This document shows positions 34,164 through 41,802 of a stretch of DNA of 64,000 nt, piece by piece. A program made the translations under genes and the position numbers. Below the pieces are notes generated by a model, which was given only the letters and a program-made list of their open reading frames with translations, did no database searches and was not told the DNA's origin. The DNA is from Novosphingobium mathurense (GTDB lineage Bacteria; Pseudomonadota; Alphaproteobacteria; Sphingomonadales; Sphingomonadaceae): the NCBI RefSeq assembly GCF_900168325.1, contig NZ_FVZE01000004.1, forward strand, positions 310,001-374,000. Reading direction: 5' to 3'. Within the stretch, counting starts at the first letter, position 1, and every line of letters begins with the position of its first letter.

Positions 34164-35972
34164 TTAAGCCCCGGCGGCGGGCATCCCTTGCGAGGCGATC
34201 CTGGAACCGACCTCGAAAGCGTTGATCTGCGTTGAAGCGGCCTTGGCCTGAGCATCGACGATGTTCTCTACCGTCTCGCTCTCGGTCTTCTTGATGTCGG
34301 CCTGCTTCTGCTGCATTTCCAATTGAGCCATGATCTGTGTGATCTGCTGCTGCATTTGCTGCAGCGGAGCGTTCTGCTCGTCCATGGCCTTGAGTTTCTC
34401 GATGATCTCCCGCTTCTTCGGCAGCGAACTGGCTTCCAGAAGGATTTGCGGGGGAATCGGCACGCCAGACCGCGCAAGGTCGGTCAGGGCGAGGAACTGC
34501 TCTTGCGCAAGATTCGCTGTATCGGGAACCGTATCCAGCGTAATATCTACATCCAGTTCGGCCAGCGCGTTCTCATAGCCAAGCACCGTTGGCTGAATGG
34601 TCGGCATTCCATCGGGTCCGAGGACGACTTGCGGCTGTCCGTACTTGGGCTGGTTGATGCCGATGAACTGCGGCGCACCTTCATCATCGGTGATGCGGAT
34701 GTAGTCCGGTGCCGTCCAGAACTGGCGAGCACGGTTCCACATCGCTCTGTAGATCCGGCGCTCCCAATGCTCCATGCCGCCGAACACAACCGCCTGCTCG
34801 GTCATGCCTGCCTGCTGGCGGATCAGGTTGTTGCGGCCCGAAGAGTTTTCGCCCTCGCGCGCCAGCACAGCCGGGTTCGGCCCGAGACGCGAGATAAACT
34901 CCTTGTCATGGGAAAGCAGATTAAATTGACCCGCTGCCATGTCGTTGATGCTTACGGGTTTCCAGCCAGGAGGGATAACGCCGTCCGGCTTCGATGCTTC
35001 CTCGCGTACAAGCTCGGCATCGGCTGACATCGCAATTTCATTATTGGCCTGCACCTGCCTGTTGTTCAGGAGGTGGAGCAACTTACTTTCACGCTTGTTG
35101 ATGCCGTCCTGAACCGGGCGCATGTCGCGGACGATGCCGTAACGGTTGTTCTCGCGGTCCACGAAGCATGACTGGGCAACGATAGGATTAACCCGGCGAT
35201 CACCGTAGCGGCCCTTCTCGACGTACTCGGAAATGCCCTGCTCGATTACACCGCCAGAGTAGAACAGGCAGCGATACCAGTCCTTGCCTTCGCGGTGGTA
35301 CATTTCCACCACCATCAAGCGGCGGTGCTTGCGATCAACCCAATTACCGCGCGCGTCCTGCGGGCGATCATCGAACGTATCGTCAAGGGCACCGAATGCC
35401 CCCGACAAAGCCAGTTCGACTTCATTCGCCTTCGCGCCAAGCGCCGTCACCTGATCGGCATACATCCACTTGGCGAAGCCCATGTAGCGGGCATCGCGGA
35501 AGTCTGCGAAGCGGCTGCGGGGATCGTAAAAGAACTCTTCCCAGCGGCCCATATCGACCTTGACGCGGCCATTCTCGTCAACCCCGACCATCGCGGCGAC
35601 GGTGCCCTGCACAAGGTAGCTGTCAGCCCCCTCGATGCGCTGGCTGTCAAAGTCGTTCTCGTCGGCAATGTAGCGCAGAACCTTGGTTGCGACTTCCGCG
35701 CTGTCTTCGTCCTGCGGGTTGCGACCGTAAGCGCGGGGATCTGTTGCACCCTGCTTGAGAACGCCAATCGTGCCGTTAACCGACAGGCGGACGTAATTGT
35801 AATAGCTGTCCGGCTGCTTGCGCTTGCGTAGTTCGGCCTTTTCCTCGGCGCTCCACTGGTGGCCGTGGCGGTAATCGTCGTCTGTCTGCGATTCCTTGCG
35901 GGCTTCCTGCGTGAGGTCGCGCGCTTCAGCAAACATGCGCTTGTAATAGTCAAGCGACTTCTCAGGGGTCAT
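34164..35972 (-). CDS. Portal protein, P22 type
   Basis: 602 residues from ATG 35970-35972, which overlaps the terL stop as ATGA and has GGAAG upstream. P22-portal family landmarks: YYKRMFAEARDLTQEARKES, DDDYRHGHQWSAEEKAELRKR, and WEEFFYDPRSRFADFRDARYMG. The C-terminal helical barrel region is Gln-rich (LQQMQQQITQIMAQ). It forms the dodecameric DNA channel of the capsid. Confidence 0.88.
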   Translation of the reverse strand: MTPEKSLDYYKRMFAEARDLTQEARKESQTDDDYRHGHQWSAEEKAELRKRKQPDSYYNYVRLSVNGTIGVLKQGATDPRAYGRNPQDEDSAEVATKVLRYIADENDFDSQRIEGADSYLVQGTVAAMVGVDENGRVKVDMGRWEEFFYDPRSRFADFRDARYMGFAKWMYADQVTALGAKANEVELALSGAFGALDDTFDDRPQDARGNWVDRKHRRLMVVEMYHREGKDWYRCLFYSGGVIEQGISEYVEKGRYGDRRVNPIVAQSCFVDRENNRYGIVRDMRPVQDGINKRESKLLHLLNNRQVQANNEIAMSADAELVREEASKPDGVIPPGWKPVSINDMAAGQFNLLSHDKEFISRLGPNPAVLAREGENSSGRNNLIRQQAGMTEQAVVFGGMEHWERRIYRAMWNRARQFWTAPDYIRITDDEGAPQFIGINQPKYGQPQVVLGPDGMPTIQPTVLGYENALAELDVDITLDTVPDTANLAQEQFLALTDLARSGVPIPPQILLEASSLPKKREIIEKLKAMDEQNAPLQQMQQQITQIMAQLEMQQKQADIKKTESETVENIVDAQAKAASTQINAFEVGSRIASQGMPAAGA

Positions 35973-37447
35973 AGTGTCTTCCAACTGTCGCCCCCTTGCT
36001 TGCGCCGTCCCCAAAGGTCGGGCGGATTCCTGTCAGGTTGCGGCGCATGCACGATTGCCGGGTGCGCCTGATCGATGGCCCGCCCGATCAGCGAGGCCGT
36101 GTCCACTTCGTCATCGTGCTTGCCTGCGGGGAACACCAGAAACTCGCTGATGTCCGCCGCAGGTTCGAAGAATACCCGTCCGGTTGCCGCCATTGCCTGA
36201 AACGACCGTGCGCGCGTTGGCTTGTCAGCCACCGAAGGAAGCCATTCCATGCGGCAATGCACCTTGCGCTCACGCATGCGGCGCTTGAGCATAGGCTCCA
36301 CTGCCTTTTGAATGACCCCGCCTTCACCGAACCAGCACAACGGCTTGTACTTCGCTACCAGATCCAGTTTGCGTTCAATCCATTCGTCGGAGCTTGTCTG
36401 CCCCTTCCACTGGTCCACGCGGTAAACATCGCCGTTGCTGTCGATGCCCCAGACCGAATGCACCGTGTAGTCACCGCCCCCATCGGTCACCGCGTAATCG
36501 CTTGTGCCGTAGAATCTCAGCGCAGGGAGCTTATCCCAAGTCCTGAACCATTCCCGCTTGAAGAACGTGCCTTCGTCGGGTTGCGGCTTCTGCTGATACA
36601 GTGCGGACCATTCGCGAGGACCGACCGCATTCTTGATCCTCTCCAGTGCGGGAAGCGGATACCACTCAGGCCAAAGCGCCTCGCCGTCTTCATTGATCGC
36701 CGGAAGATCTAGGACATGCCATTGACCGCCGTCCTCAATTCGCCCCTCGCTCTCAAGTATCCGCCCGGCAAGGTCGGCTTCATTCCAGCGCGTCTGCGTG
36801 CAGACAATCCGTGCCCCTGGCATCAAGCGGGTGTACAGATCGCCGCGATACCAATCCCACGCTGTTTCCTGAACCGTCTCGCTGTCGGCTTCCTGCCGCC
36901 CCTTCACCGGGTCATCAATCGACACCAGATGCCCGCCTGAACCTGTCACCGAACCGTCAACGCCGGTCGCCATGTATACGCCGCCGTGATTGGTGTTGAA
37001 CAGATCCTTGGCCTGGCTGTCCTCCGACAAGGATATGCCGGGAAAGATCGCCTGATATTCCTTGCTCGCAATCAGGTTGCGGACTTGCCTGCCGAACTTA
37101 GCAGCCAGCTTGTGCGCGTAACTCGCCGTGATGATCTGGTGCGTTGGATTGCGGCCCAGATACCATGCAGGGAAACGAACGCTTGCCAGTTCGGACTTGC
37201 CATGCCTCGGCGGCATGAAGATCATCAGGCGGTCGATGTCGCCGCGCTCCAACGCCTCCAGCTTCTCGGCTATCAGCCTGTGGTGCTTTGCGACCCGATA
37301 CTGCGGGTTTGTGTACTCAGTGAACCCTAGGAGGCTGCTGCGCGACTGACGCGCCTGCATTACCTTCGTCAACCTCTCCAGTTCCGCCATCGAGGAAAGG
37401 AGCAATTGCCGTTGCGAGGGATCGGATACGCTCTGCAAGCTCGTCAT
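35969..37447 (-). CDS. terL: Terminase large subunit
   Basis: 492 residues. The ATPase P-loop variant MPPRHGKSE is at 78-86 and Walker B in HLVSIDDPVKG. The RNase H-like nuclease has Asp in YGTSDYAVTDGGGDYT and the late acidic KHDDEVDTAS. The start at 37447 gives a 131-bp overlap with terS; an ATG 19 codons later (37390) would still overlap. It powers headful DNA packaging in P22-type phages. Confidence 0.9.
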   Translation of the reverse strand: MTSLQSVSDPSQRQLLLSSMAELERLTKVMQARQSRSSLLGFTEYTNPQYRVAKHHRLIAEKLEALERGDIDRLMIFMPPRHGKSELASVRFPAWYLGRNPTHQIITASYAHKLAAKFGRQVRNLIASKEYQAIFPGISLSEDSQAKDLFNTNHGGVYMATGVDGSVTGSGGHLVSIDDPVKGRQEADSETVQETAWDWYRGDLYTRLMPGARIVCTQTRWNEADLAGRILESEGRIEDGGQWHVLDLPAINEDGEALWPEWYPLPALERIKNAVGPREWSALYQQKPQPDEGTFFKREWFRTWDKLPALRFYGTSDYAVTDGGGDYTVHSVWGIDSNGDVYRVDQWKGQTSSDEWIERKLDLVAKYKPLCWFGEGGVIQKAVEPMLKRRMRERKVHCRMEWLPSVADKPTRARSFQAMAATGRVFFEPAADISEFLVFPAGKHDDEVDTASLIGRAIDQAHPAIVHAPQPDRNPPDLWGRRKQGGDSWKTL

Positions 37448-37712
37448 CCGTCATCGCGTCCATGTCGTTGATGTTGAGTGTGTGTTCCTTCGGAAGGAGT
37501 GAGGCGATTACCTTCAGGTATTGATCGGGCTTTTCCGTGCGGACGGTTTCAATCGTCTCAGGGCCGTGTGCTTCGAAGCTGTCATGCAACGCTTGAATGA
37601 ATGCTTCGCCCAGTTTGTTGCGTGCGCCCTTGGGCCTTCCTGGATTGCCGGGCTTGAACTGATGTTCGACAGGCGGACAGTTGGCCCGTTTCTCTCCCGT
37701 TTTTTCGGGCAT
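37317..37712 (-). CDS. Terminase small subunit-like (DUF5681 domain)
   Basis: 131 residues from ATG 37710-37712; a GTG one codon upstream is the alternative. The N-terminal FKPGNPGRPKGARN is the DUF5681 signature, found immediately before large terminases. A helical middle and a tail with EHTLNINDMDAMTDDELAERI follow. It should recognise the packaging site. The start overlaps the stop of a 30-residue ORF. Confidence 0.75.
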   Translation of the reverse strand: MPEKTGEKRANCPPVEHQFKPGNPGRPKGARNKLGEAFIQALHDSFEAHGPETIETVRTEKPDQYLKVIASLLPKEHTLNINDMDAMTDDELAERIRSLATAIAPFLDGGTGEVDEGNAGASVAQQPPRVH

Positions 37713-37804
37713 CACAATTCAACCTTCGATCTGCCACCAATCGCCGCGTATAGCTCGTAGACACGACACCATAGTCTCAGCGATTGAATGGTCTTGGAGT
37801 GCAT
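37712..37804 (-). CDS. 30-residue microprotein ahead of terS
   Basis: A short ORF beginning HSKTIQSLRLWCRVYELY and ending GGRSKVEL. It has an unusually good ribosome site (GGAGG, 6 nt before ATG 37802-37804), and its TGA shares a base with the terS ATG. This suggests a real first gene of the late operon, or a leader that couples terS translation. No family known. Confidence 0.45.
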   Translation of the reverse strand: MHSKTIQSLRLWCRVYELYAAIGGRSKVEL

Positions 37805-37903
37805 TGAATGCCTCCGGGATGTTCGCCCGCTCTCGCTATCGCTTTGGGAGGGGTGGAAGGATGCGGAGCGGGCTGGTCGGTGGTCCGACCTAAAACGACG
37901 AAA

Positions 37904-37928
37904 GCCCGCAAGCATGTCAGCCGCGGGC
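37904..37928 (-). terminator. Terminator between early and late leftward genes
   Basis: On the minus strand GCCCGC pairs with GCGGGC across a 13-nt loop and is followed by TTTCGTCGTTTT. A separate perfect hairpin GGTCGG-ACCA-CCGACC lies just beyond (37890-37875). The pair sits in the 192-bp gap before the late genes, where an antiterminator would act. Confidence 0.55.
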
Positions 37929-37952
37929 GCAATTCAACTCATCACATTTCGG

Positions 37953-37981
37953 AAAATTGCACATGTCTGCCAGTGCGTCAA
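37953..37981 (-). promoter_or_regulatory. Possible late promoter
   Basis: On the minus strand TTGACG (37981-37976), 17-bp spacer, then AATTTT (37958-37953). The -35 is good, the -10 poor. It lies about 25 bp upstream of the terminator at 37928, which would reproduce the lambda pR'-tR' arrangement. Confidence 0.3.
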
Positions 37982-37996
37982 GACGCTGCATGTGGA

Positions 37997-38566
37997 TTAT
38001 GCCGCATCGTCCCAGCGCACGACCCGAATGCCGATCTCCACTTGGGCCGGGGCAATGACATCCAGCGCATCGAGCGCGCACTTCATCACCATCCGGTCAG
38101 CCGGATCTCTTCCACCGGCCAGCAACCGGTCGAGCCATGGCGGTCCATGATCGTGATACTGGTCGAGGATGAGTTGATCGAGCCAAGGGCGCAAACCGGC
38201 ATTGTCGAGATCGTTCATCGCGTCGAACAACCATTCCTGATTGTCCATTTCGAATGAATTGCCCGAAATTTGCCCGCAGGAGCCCGCTGAGAGCGTTTCT
38301 CGCCCCAAAGGGCACCCGTACCTACCTCGCTCAATCATCGCGCTGTAGAGGCGCGCAAATCGCTTTCCTGCATCGAAGCGGACATTGGCTGTGGCATCGC
38401 TGCCAAGAAGGCCATGCTTGAAGGCTCGGCCAAGAGCGCTGCCGTAGTATTCGCCATAGCGTTCGCGCAATGCCTGGACCCGCTCGCTGCCCTTGTCGAA
38501 CGTGGGGCGCAGCTTCCCGCACTTGTAGCGCTCGCCCTGCTTCTTCGGCCTGCCTTTGCGTCCCAT
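37997..38566 (-). CDS. Phage protein of unknown family, last gene of early leftward operon
   Basis: 189 residues with a Lys/Arg-rich N-terminus (GRKGRPKKQGERYKCGKLRP) and RVQALRERYGEYYGSALGRAF, then an acidic, helical C-terminal half. GGAG precedes its ATG. It sits between the replication genes and a terminator that guards the late operon, the place held by antiterminator Q in lambdoid phages. A Q-like role is suggested by position and basic N-terminus only. Confidence 0.62.
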   Translation of the reverse strand: MGRKGRPKKQGERYKCGKLRPTFDKGSERVQALRERYGEYYGSALGRAFKHGLLGSDATANVRFDAGKRFARLYSAMIERGRYGCPLGRETLSAGSCGQISGNSFEMDNQEWLFDAMNDLDNAGLRPWLDQLILDQYHDHGPPWLDRLLAGGRDPADRMVMKCALDALDVIAPAQVEIGIRVVRWDDAA

Positions 38567-38569
38567 CTG

Positions 38570-38641
38570 TCAGCTCCCCGTGGTTTCGGTTGAATGGTTT
38601 TCGATGCAGCGCTGCAGGGCGTGGGCGGTGACGTGGATCAC
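38570..38641 (-). CDS. 23-residue ORF
   Basis: GTG start at 38641-38639 overlapping the previous stop as GTGA; the peptide reads IHVTAHALQRCIENHSTET. Its stop is 4 nt before the next ATG and its last codons contain the GGAG ribosome site of that gene. It may be a remnant or a coupling leader. Confidence 0.35.
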   Translation of the reverse strand: MIHVTAHALQRCIENHSTETTGS

Positions 38642-38841
38642 AGCTCCCCTCCCCACAAGAACCCAACCGGATTGGGTGCCCTCCAGATCGTATCCCCGTT
38701 CGCGTCGAGCAGCCCGGTATCGGTCGCCTCGTGATCGCAGACGGTAGGAACGTGCCAGGCGTTGCCGGTCGGATACCAGTCATCGTCGTACTGGCGTGGG
38801 CGTGGTGCCTTGGGGGTGGTGAAGTAGCGGGGGTGGGTCAT
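38638..38841 (-). CDS. Phage hypothetical protein, 67 aa
   Basis: Hydrophilic, with aromatic-rich text (RYFTTPKAPRPRQYDDDWY) and a C-terminal DTIWRAPNPVGFLWGGEL. It lies directly downstream of the iteron region and overlaps the following 23-residue ORF. No family recognised. Confidence 0.5.
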   Translation of the reverse strand: MTHPRYFTTPKAPRPRQYDDDWYPTGNAWHVPTVCDHEATDTGLLDANGDTIWRAPNPVGFLWGGEL

Positions 38842-39106
38842 CGGGCGTGTCCACCGTCCACCGTCCGCGCGTATTCCTTCTTTAGGCCCCTTTTTTCTCT
38901 CTTTTTTTCTCTTTTATGAAATAGAAAGTAGACAGTAGACAAAGGGCTTATCGCGACGAAAAAACAATGACTTAGCGCGTCCACCATCTTGTCCACCATC
39001 TTTTCGCAACTTGGTGGACAGATGGTAGTCAGTGGACACGGCAGGGGGTGTCCACCAACTTTCAGAACCATGGTGGACAAATTTTCGACCATGTTGGTGG
39101 ACGCCA
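38842..39106. repeat. GTCCACC iteron cluster with polypyrimidine tract: candidate phage origin
   Basis: Eight exact copies of GTCCACC in both orientations: forward at 38849, 38856, 38979, 38991 and 39050; reverse (GGTGGAC) at 39013, 39072 and 39096. A near copy is at 39031. Several extend to TTGTCCACC or CTGTCCACC, 7/9 like a DnaA box (TTATCCACA). Between the two groups is a long pyrimidine tract (38886-38915) and an A/T-rich run to about 38970. The region directly follows the VapE-type helicase gene. A protein reading exists through it on the minus strand, but its composition follows the repeats. Confidence 0.65.
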
Positions 39107-40306
39107 TCACCTCGCCTCCCGTTCAAAAATACGCATCGATTTCCGGCTTTCGTCCTTGCCGTACTTGCTCGTGTATCCGAGCCGGCGCAGGCACTTTGCG
39201 ACACGGTTTTGAGCCTTCTTGTCCATGCGCTCGGAGGGCATCCCGAGCGCCGCCAGAGCCTCGGTGACGGTGACGCGATTGATGGAGTTGAAGATCAGTT
39301 TGTCGGTCAGGATCTCGTCCCAGGCGTCGTATTCCTCACGCAGCGCGACGGCAGTCTTGGCGAGCTCCTCCTCCGCCATTCCCTCCAGCCACCACGTCTC
39401 GTTCCAGCGATACGCCTCGACAGCCTCCGCCCACAGTTGATCCCGATGCTTGGCGATCCAGTCGAGATCGGCCTTGCGCACGAAGACGGGCCAGTATCGC
39501 CTGTTGCCGGTGGCGTCGGTGAAATAGCCGGTTTCAGATGGGTTGATGGTCCCGAAGAATATGCACTGCCGCGGGTGCTCCGAGGCCATCTTGGCATAGG
39601 GGAGGACCACACGGTCGGACTTCATGGAAAGCAGGCCCTTGACCGTGTTCTCGTCCTTGCGCGTGATGGCGATGAACTCGGCCAGCTCGACGCACCATGC
39701 CCCCATCATCGACATGACCATCTTGTTGTGCTGGTCGAACAGGTTAACGGACTCGGCCGTGAACTCCTCGCCGAACAGCGTGGCGATGGCTGACGACTTG
39801 CGTATGCCTTGCTCGCCTTCGAGGATGAGCACGGTATCGACCTTGCAGCCCGGCTTGAAGGCGCGGGCGACGGCGGCAATCAGCGTCTTGCGCCCGATGA
39901 TGGCGGTGAAGTCGTTGGCGTCGGCGCCCATGCAATCGGTCAGCCAGCGGTCGATGCGATCCACCCCATCCCATTTCAGGCCGGTCAGGTACTCGCGCAC
40001 CGGGTGGTAGGGATTGCGCTTGGCATGGGCCATGACGGCAGGCAGGACATCGCCGACGTTCGGCTCGAACTGGTGAGCCTCCAGGATCAGGCGGACCGCT
40101 ATCAGGTCGCTGTCCTCGATTGGGTGGCCGTTCCATTCAGCGCGGTAGGCCAGCTCGTTCCAGCGGATCTTGTCACCGAACTCGCGTAGGTTCTCAAGGT
40201 GAAGCATCAGGTTGGTGATGCTCTTCTTCACACCCTGCTTACTGGTCTGGAGCTTGCCCTTCCATGCCTGCAGGTCGAATACGTTATCTGTCGGCTCCGC
40301 CATCAT
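39107..40306 (-). CDS. VapE-like replication helicase (superfamily 3-type)
   Basis: 399 residues. The virulence-associated E domain is clear: VREYLTGLKWDGVDRIDRWL, Walker A in LEGEQGIRKSS, WCVELAEFIAITRKDENTVKG, and arginine-finger region FFGTINPSETGYFTDATGNRRYWPV. Such proteins are phage and island helicases that act with a primase at the origin. GGGGAGG stands 6 nt before the first of two ATGs. The upstream gene's stop overlaps the start. The 3' end abuts the iteron cluster. Confidence 0.87.
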   Translation of the reverse strand: MMAEPTDNVFDLQAWKGKLQTSKQGVKKSITNLMLHLENLREFGDKIRWNELAYRAEWNGHPIEDSDLIAVRLILEAHQFEPNVGDVLPAVMAHAKRNPYHPVREYLTGLKWDGVDRIDRWLTDCMGADANDFTAIIGRKTLIAAVARAFKPGCKVDTVLILEGEQGIRKSSAIATLFGEEFTAESVNLFDQHNKMVMSMMGAWCVELAEFIAITRKDENTVKGLLSMKSDRVVLPYAKMASEHPRQCIFFGTINPSETGYFTDATGNRRYWPVFVRKADLDWIAKHRDQLWAEAVEAYRWNETWWLEGMAEEELAKTAVALREEYDAWDEILTDKLIFNSINRVTVTEALAALGMPSERMDKKAQNRVAKCLRRLGYTSKYGKDESRKSMRIFEREAR

Positions 40307-40932
40307 GCTGTGCCTCCCCGGGCTCTTGGCAGTCTGGCGGCGCGCAGGATTGCCTTATTGATGATTGTCGGGTTCAGCCCGAAGCATTGAATGTCCGTCG
40401 GCATGGCCGAAGGATGCCAGCGGATGTCCGCCGTTGCCCCGATCACCAGCCCGCCCGGGATTTCGTCTCGCTCTGCCGGCGCGATGTGCCACAGCCCTTT
40501 GGCTGCGTTCTGGCGCTGCACGGCGAACTGAGCGCGTCGGGCGGCCCACTGCTGAAAGAAGCGCCTGGGGGATGAGAACAGGCCATTCGCTTCCTCGGTC
40601 ATGTGACCGACGATTTGCGGTGTCGGATCGCCCATGATCTCAGCCACGTCCTTGCCCGGTCGCCACTCGATCACCGTCTCGATGCCGAGCCAGTTGTGGT
40701 CGGGCTCGTCGAACAGCCGGGGCGCCGGATACGCAGCAAGGATCGACCCGTCAGGATGGCGCCGGAACGGGGCACAGGCGTAGATCGCGCCGGTATCGGA
40801 CTTGCGGATACCGAGAGCCGAATAAACAGCGTCATGCATCGCAGGGCATCGCCACCAGGTCTTGGCAGGCGTGTCCCTCGACAGCGCATACCAGTAGGCA
40901 GAGAACTCGTTTGTCTGGTCGACGTCAGTCAT
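40303..40932 (-). CDS. Phage protein of unknown family, possible primase-associated
   Basis: 209 residues from ATG 40930-40932 with GGAGG 8-10 nt upstream; the upstream in-frame extension is not plausible protein. Landmarks are SAYWYALSRDTPAKTWWRCPAM, FDEPDHNWLGIETVIEWRPG and SSPRRFFQQWAARRAQFAVQ. It lies between VRR-NUC and VapE genes. Bifunctional primases often sit here, but no primase motif is visible. Confidence 0.6.
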   Translation of the reverse strand: MTDVDQTNEFSAYWYALSRDTPAKTWWRCPAMHDAVYSALGIRKSDTGAIYACAPFRRHPDGSILAAYPAPRLFDEPDHNWLGIETVIEWRPGKDVAEIMGDPTPQIVGHMTEEANGLFSSPRRFFQQWAARRAQFAVQRQNAAKGLWHIAPAERDEIPGGLVIGATADIRWHPSAMPTDIQCFGLNPTIINKAILRAARLPRARGGTA

Positions 40933-41254
40933 CGAGCAGGCCCTCCTGCCGGAGGCGGTCTCGCACGTCATCCGGGGACCACGCGGCAAAAGCAATGGCG
41001 CCGGCACGCTCCTGCGCCCGGCAGAACTTGACCTGAGCGGGCTTGAGGCGGTCGCGGCCGATCTTGGCGTCGATCCACACGGCACGGCCCTTGATGGTTG
41101 CGGCGATGTCGAGCGCGCCCTTCGTCCCGAACTTCGCCGGGCGTCCATCGCGGGTGTAGAGCAAGCCGGGCGTATCGACGGGCACGGAGACGCCGCCGAT
41201 CTCGGATATGAACAGGCGAATCGCGTTCACGAGGTCGGTGTGGGGTTGGCTCAT
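40925..41254 (-). CDS. VRR-NUC domain nuclease
   Basis: 109 residues from ATG 41252-41254 (ATGA overlap with the HNH gene). VRR-NUC features: GLLYTRDGRPAKFGTKGALDIAATIKGRAVWIDAKIG with the active D...DAK pattern, followed by QVKFCRAQERAGAIAFAAW. These small PD-(D/E)XK nucleases act as structure-specific resolvases in phage replication modules. Confidence 0.85.
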   Translation of the reverse strand: MSQPHTDLVNAIRLFISEIGGVSVPVDTPGLLYTRDGRPAKFGTKGALDIAATIKGRAVWIDAKIGRDRLKPAQVKFCRAQERAGAIAFAAWSPDDVRDRLRQEGLLDD

Positions 41255-41802
41255 CTCGCGCCATCCTCGAAAAGCCCGCCCTTCCACTCGTAGTAGTCGT
41301 TGCGGTCGTCGTTGTCCTCAAACAGGCGGTAAGTCAGCCCGCTTGCCGTCGAAGCATCGTCGAATACTATGCGTGAAATGGGTATGACCCGCTGGTATGT
41401 GGTTGATCCGCCCATCCATTCAAAGAATTGGAGGACAAGGAGAGTGCCTACGTCATCGTCGATCACTGCCGTGATCACGCCTTGCTCTTTACACTTACCT
41501 TCCTTGAACGACAGGAAGCCACGGCCCAAGAGTGGGTGAATTCGAGGAATATGGCGCCCAGAGCAAGTTTCTGGAACGAACGGGACATCCTTGTCAGACT
41601 TCCCGAGATTACAGTCCACGCAGGCAGTAACCAAGTTGTCCATGTCGTCGGTTCCGCCATTAGCCACTGCCTTGACGTGATCGACATGCAGTTCAACGTC
41701 TGGTGCTGAACGTGAGCAATAACGACATGTGAAACGGTCGCGGCTCAAGACCGAAAACCTGACTTGCGCGGACATGCCGCGGCGCTTTCTCGTCTCACTC
41801 AC
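41251..41802 (-). CDS. HNH endonuclease-like protein
   Basis: 183 residues from GTG 41800-41802, chosen because GGAGGG is 5 nt upstream and GTGA overlaps the helicase stop. The HNH core is complete: CRYCSRSAPDVELHVDHVKAV, NGGTDDMDNLVTACVDCN. The C-terminal 90 residues are a beta-rich domain of unknown role. It may nick DNA in replication, be homing-like, or act on host DNA. Confidence 0.8.
   Translation of the reverse strand: MSETRKRRGMSAQVRFSVLSRDRFTCRYCSRSAPDVELHVDHVKAVANGGTDDMDNLVTACVDCNLGKSDKDVPFVPETCSGRHIPRIHPLLGRGFLSFKEGKCKEQGVITAVIDDDVGTLLVLQFFEWMGGSTTYQRVIPISRIVFDDASTASGLTYRLFEDNDDRNDYYEWKGGLFEDGAR

Noticed and set aside
34067..34255. A 62-residue minus-strand frame between portal and scaffold genes
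   Set aside because: It overlaps the portal C-terminus by about 90 bp, is extremely Arg/Leu/Pro-rich, and has no ribosome site.
38838..39110. A 90-residue minus-strand frame through the GTCCACC repeats
   Set aside because: Its sequence simply translates the repeats (MVDKMVD, TVDGGH) and the pyrimidine tract; better explained as noncoding iterons.
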